The position numbers and the translations under genes are program-made. From Gluconacetobacter tumulisoli (lineage in GTDB: Bacteria > Pseudomonadota > Alphaproteobacteria > Acetobacterales > Acetobacteraceae): a stretch of DNA of 64,000 nucleotides. The first letter of the stretch is position 1, and each line of letters begins with the position of its first letter. The notes below the pieces were generated by a model. It did no database searches, was not told the DNA's origin, and saw only the letters and a program-made list of their open reading frames with translations. Location of the stretch: positions 36,345-100,344 of the forward strand of contig NZ_JABEQM010000012.1 of assembly GCF_014174155.1 (NCBI RefSeq), given 5' to 3'. This document shows, in pieces, positions 62,378-64,000 of this stretch.

Positions 62378-63529
62378 TTACCGGTCCGGGCGATGCGCGT
62401 CGTGGACGATCAGCCCGGCATCGTCCGGCGCGGGGCGCAGCCAGTCCTGGTGGCAGAGGGTCATGCGGGTATCGCGTGCGCCTGCATCCCAGTGCTCCTC
62501 CATCGATGCGGCTGAAAACTCGAAATCCCGGGTCTGCCCTTCATAGGCTTCTTCCTGGTAGATCAATTGCAGGATGGTGATTGCGGGCAGCGAAGACAGC
62601 TGCTGGCGCAGGGCGCGGTCCCGGGGCGTCAGATCCTGTTCGGGGATGCGGTCCAGAAGGGCGCGGATCTCCAGCTTCTGCCGATGCAGGGCACGGTAAT
62701 GGTCGGTGATCAGGCGCGTGCGGGATGAATATTGGATGTCCTTGGTCCGGGCCTGGACATCGAACATGTCCCGCGGGATCGGCCCCCGCGCGGAAAACAG
62801 ATCGACCTGGAAGATCAGCATGCTGTCCTGGTCCGCATTGTCCAGCAGATGCTGCAGCGGCGTGTTCGACACCATGCCGCCATCCCAGTAATAATCCTGC
62901 CCGATCCGCACCATCGGCATGGCCGGCGGCAGGGCGGCGCTGGCCATGACATGGTCGATGGTCAGGCGCGTGCGGGCATTGTCGAAATAGATGAAATTGC
63001 CGCTGCCGACGCTGACGGCCCCGCAGGCCAGCCGGATGCCGGATGTATTGAGCCGATCGAAATCGATCAGGGACTCCAGCGTCTCGCGCAGGGGCGCGCT
63101 GTCGTAATAGCTGGTGGCGGCGTGGATATCCCGCCCCGCAAGCCAGGGGTTGGCCAGGCGCGGGCGAAAGAACCCCGGCTGGCCGAAGGTGCTGGTGACG
63201 AAGGACGACCACGCGTTGTGCATCTTGCGGATCGAATCGCCGGCCGGCGTGTCGCCGATCCAGATCTTGCGTGACGTCACGCGTTCCCAGAATTGACGCA
63301 GACGTGGCACGCGCAGTTCCGGCGGGTTGCCGGCGATCAGGGCGGCGTTGATGCCACCGATGGACACGCCGGAAATCCAGTCCGGCTCCAGCCCTGCCTC
63401 ATGCAGGACCTGATAGACGCCCGCCTGATAGGCGCCCAGCGCGCCGCCACCCTGCAGGACCAGGCCGATGCGATTGCCTTGCGCAACGTCGGGGGAAGTA
63501 TGGGGGGGCTTCGGGGTGTCTGGGGCCAT
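62378..63529 (-). CDS. Patatin-like phospholipase
   Basis: Protein of 383 residues. Oxyanion motif VLQGGGALGAYQAG at about 24-37, nucleophile Ser56 in GVSIGG, and the catalytic Asp in YYWDGGMVSN near 217, so the Ser-Asp dyad is intact. The C-terminal part (QYSSRTRLITDHYRALHRQKLE onward) matches the extension found in DUF3734-type bacterial patatins. It would release fatty acids from lipids. The ATG at 63529 avoids an upstream low-complexity leader. Confidence 0.92.
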   Translation of the reverse strand: MAPDTPKPPHTSPDVAQGNRIGLVLQGGGALGAYQAGVYQVLHEAGLEPDWISGVSIGGINAALIAGNPPELRVPRLRQFWERVTSRKIWIGDTPAGDSIRKMHNAWSSFVTSTFGQPGFFRPRLANPWLAGRDIHAATSYYDSAPLRETLESLIDFDRLNTSGIRLACGAVSVGSGNFIYFDNARTRLTIDHVMASAALPPAMPMVRIGQDYYWDGGMVSNTPLQHLLDNADQDSMLIFQVDLFSARGPIPRDMFDVQARTKDIQYSSRTRLITDHYRALHRQKLEIRALLDRIPEQDLTPRDRALRQQLSSLPAITILQLIYQEEAYEGQTRDFEFSAASMEEHWDAGARDTRMTLCHQDWLRPAPDDAGLIVHDAHRPDR

Positions 63530-63762
63530 GCCGTTCTGTTTTCCCTTTGGGCGACGGCGCCGATGACCGGCCGCCCCATGTCCGAAGGATAAAGGGGCCG
63601 CATCCCGAATCAAGGATCGCCCCGCAGGGGGCGGGTGTCCCGATATCGGGCGGGCAGGAAGCATGAATTTTTTTTGGTCTGAAATTTCCCGGTTTTCTCC
63701 CGTATCGGACGCATGGGCCGATCGACCTCCCATTTTTTTGCCAAACGATCCTTCCTCCGCAG

Positions 63763-63791
63763 TTGACGGTGGTGTGGGTGGGGTGTAGATC
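63763..63791 (+). promoter_or_regulatory. Probable sigma-70 promoter of an rRNA operon
   Basis: TTGACG (63763-63768) with a 17-base spacer to TAGATC (63786-63791) forms a credible -35/-10 pair. It lies about 90 bases before the rRNA leader motif described below. No other coding signal occurs between the patatin start and the end of the window. Confidence 0.5.
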
Positions 63792-63883
63792 GCTGTTCAC
63801 CGCAGGGGCGGGGCCGAAAGGCACTTGCCTGGTGGGGTTGGGTTTGCTAATGTCTTTGGCCCGGTTGGGCTGGACTGAGTAAG

Positions 63884-63950
63884 TTCAGGGATCTTTGACA
63901 ATAGAATAGAGAGAGTTTGGAAGGGATATGTTGGCGGCGTTCTGACGACC
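63884..63950 (+). other. rRNA operon leader (16S gene outside the window)
   Basis: The stretch containing ATCTTTGACAATAGAATAGA (63891-63910) and GGAAGGGATATGTTGGCGGC (63919-63938) resembles the boxA-like, antitermination leader that precedes 16S rRNA in alphaproteobacteria. The mature 16S sequence does not begin before 64000, so only promoter and leader are present. Bases 63530-63762 hold no recognised gene. Confidence 0.6.
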
Positions 63951-64000
63951 TGGCTTAGGTTGGGTTGTTGAGGAGGATTGGGCATCTGGTTTGTTCTGGG

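Noticed and set aside
63797..63985. Small frame of 62 residues on the minus strand at the right end
   Set aside because: It overlaps the rRNA leader and has Pro/Ser-rich low-complexity translation; no ribosome site.
1..64000. CRISPR array, prophage or intact insertion sequence
   Set aside because: I saw no regularly spaced direct repeats, cas genes, integrase, phage structural genes or transposase in any frame.

Overview
The window reads as chromosomal DNA of a high-GC alphaproteobacterium, most likely an acetic acid bacterium (Acetobacteraceae, Gluconacetobacter-like). Supporting this are roughly 68-70% GC in most genes, a mannitol-2-dehydrogenase-type polyol oxidoreductase, a eukaryote-like NADP isocitrate dehydrogenase, an NDUFA12-type complex I subunit, a COQ9/TetR-like protein, molybdenum-cofactor accessory genes and an alphaproteobacterial-style rRNA leader at the right edge. 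I assigned it from protein families only, not from a database match.

Layout. 0.1-12.9 kb: envelope and stress genes (Deg protease, FUSC transporter, mannitol dehydrogenase, a lone ModE-type regulator, the opgG/mdoH pair for periplasmic glucans, an Ivy lysozyme inhibitor, YbaK, a CPA2 antiporter). 13-22.8 kb: SDR, DEAD-box helicase, zinc alcohol dehydrogenase, a Fur-box-controlled small ORF, icd, an acyltransferase, RidA and an NrdJ-derived pseudoenzyme. 22.9-30.2 kb: NDUFA12, mlaD, DUF2155, the otsB-otsA-dsbB overlap operon, and nadE. 30.3-32.7 kb: a secreted GH3 beta-glucosidase of clearly lower GC, probably acquired. 32.8-41 kb: a surface-glycan locus in which a beta-roll (RTX-like) protein is flanked by two very large multi-domain glycosyltransferases and followed by an RgpF-type protein. 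41.2-45.8 kb: HU, tRNA-Gln, COQ9/TetR, proC, YbjN, UbiK, hldD. 45.8-57.2 kb: tightly packed housekeeping operons: lgt-MidA-pgeF-lipoprotein, prs, phosphatase, rplY-pth-ychF, and proA-nadD/rsfS-rlmH. 57.3-63.5 kb: CHAP protein, xdhC-mocA/ridA, host-attachment-like protein, MBL hydrolase, DUF192 protein and patatin. The last 250 bases look like the promoter and leader of an rRNA operon whose 16S gene lies outside the window.

Functional themes are osmotic and envelope protection (OPG glucans, trehalose, MlaD, lysozyme inhibitor), surface polysaccharide or glycoprotein production, and maturation of molybdenum enzymes. The points that stand out are: a dispersed family of double-hairpin intergenic repeats placed mainly at convergent gene ends; two in-frame gene fusions (NadD-RsfS and MocA-RidA); the degenerate NrdJ relative behind an NrdR-box-like palindrome; and the beta-roll protein coupled to a glycosyltransferase gene by an 8-base gap. 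No CRISPR array, prophage or intact insertion sequence was seen.
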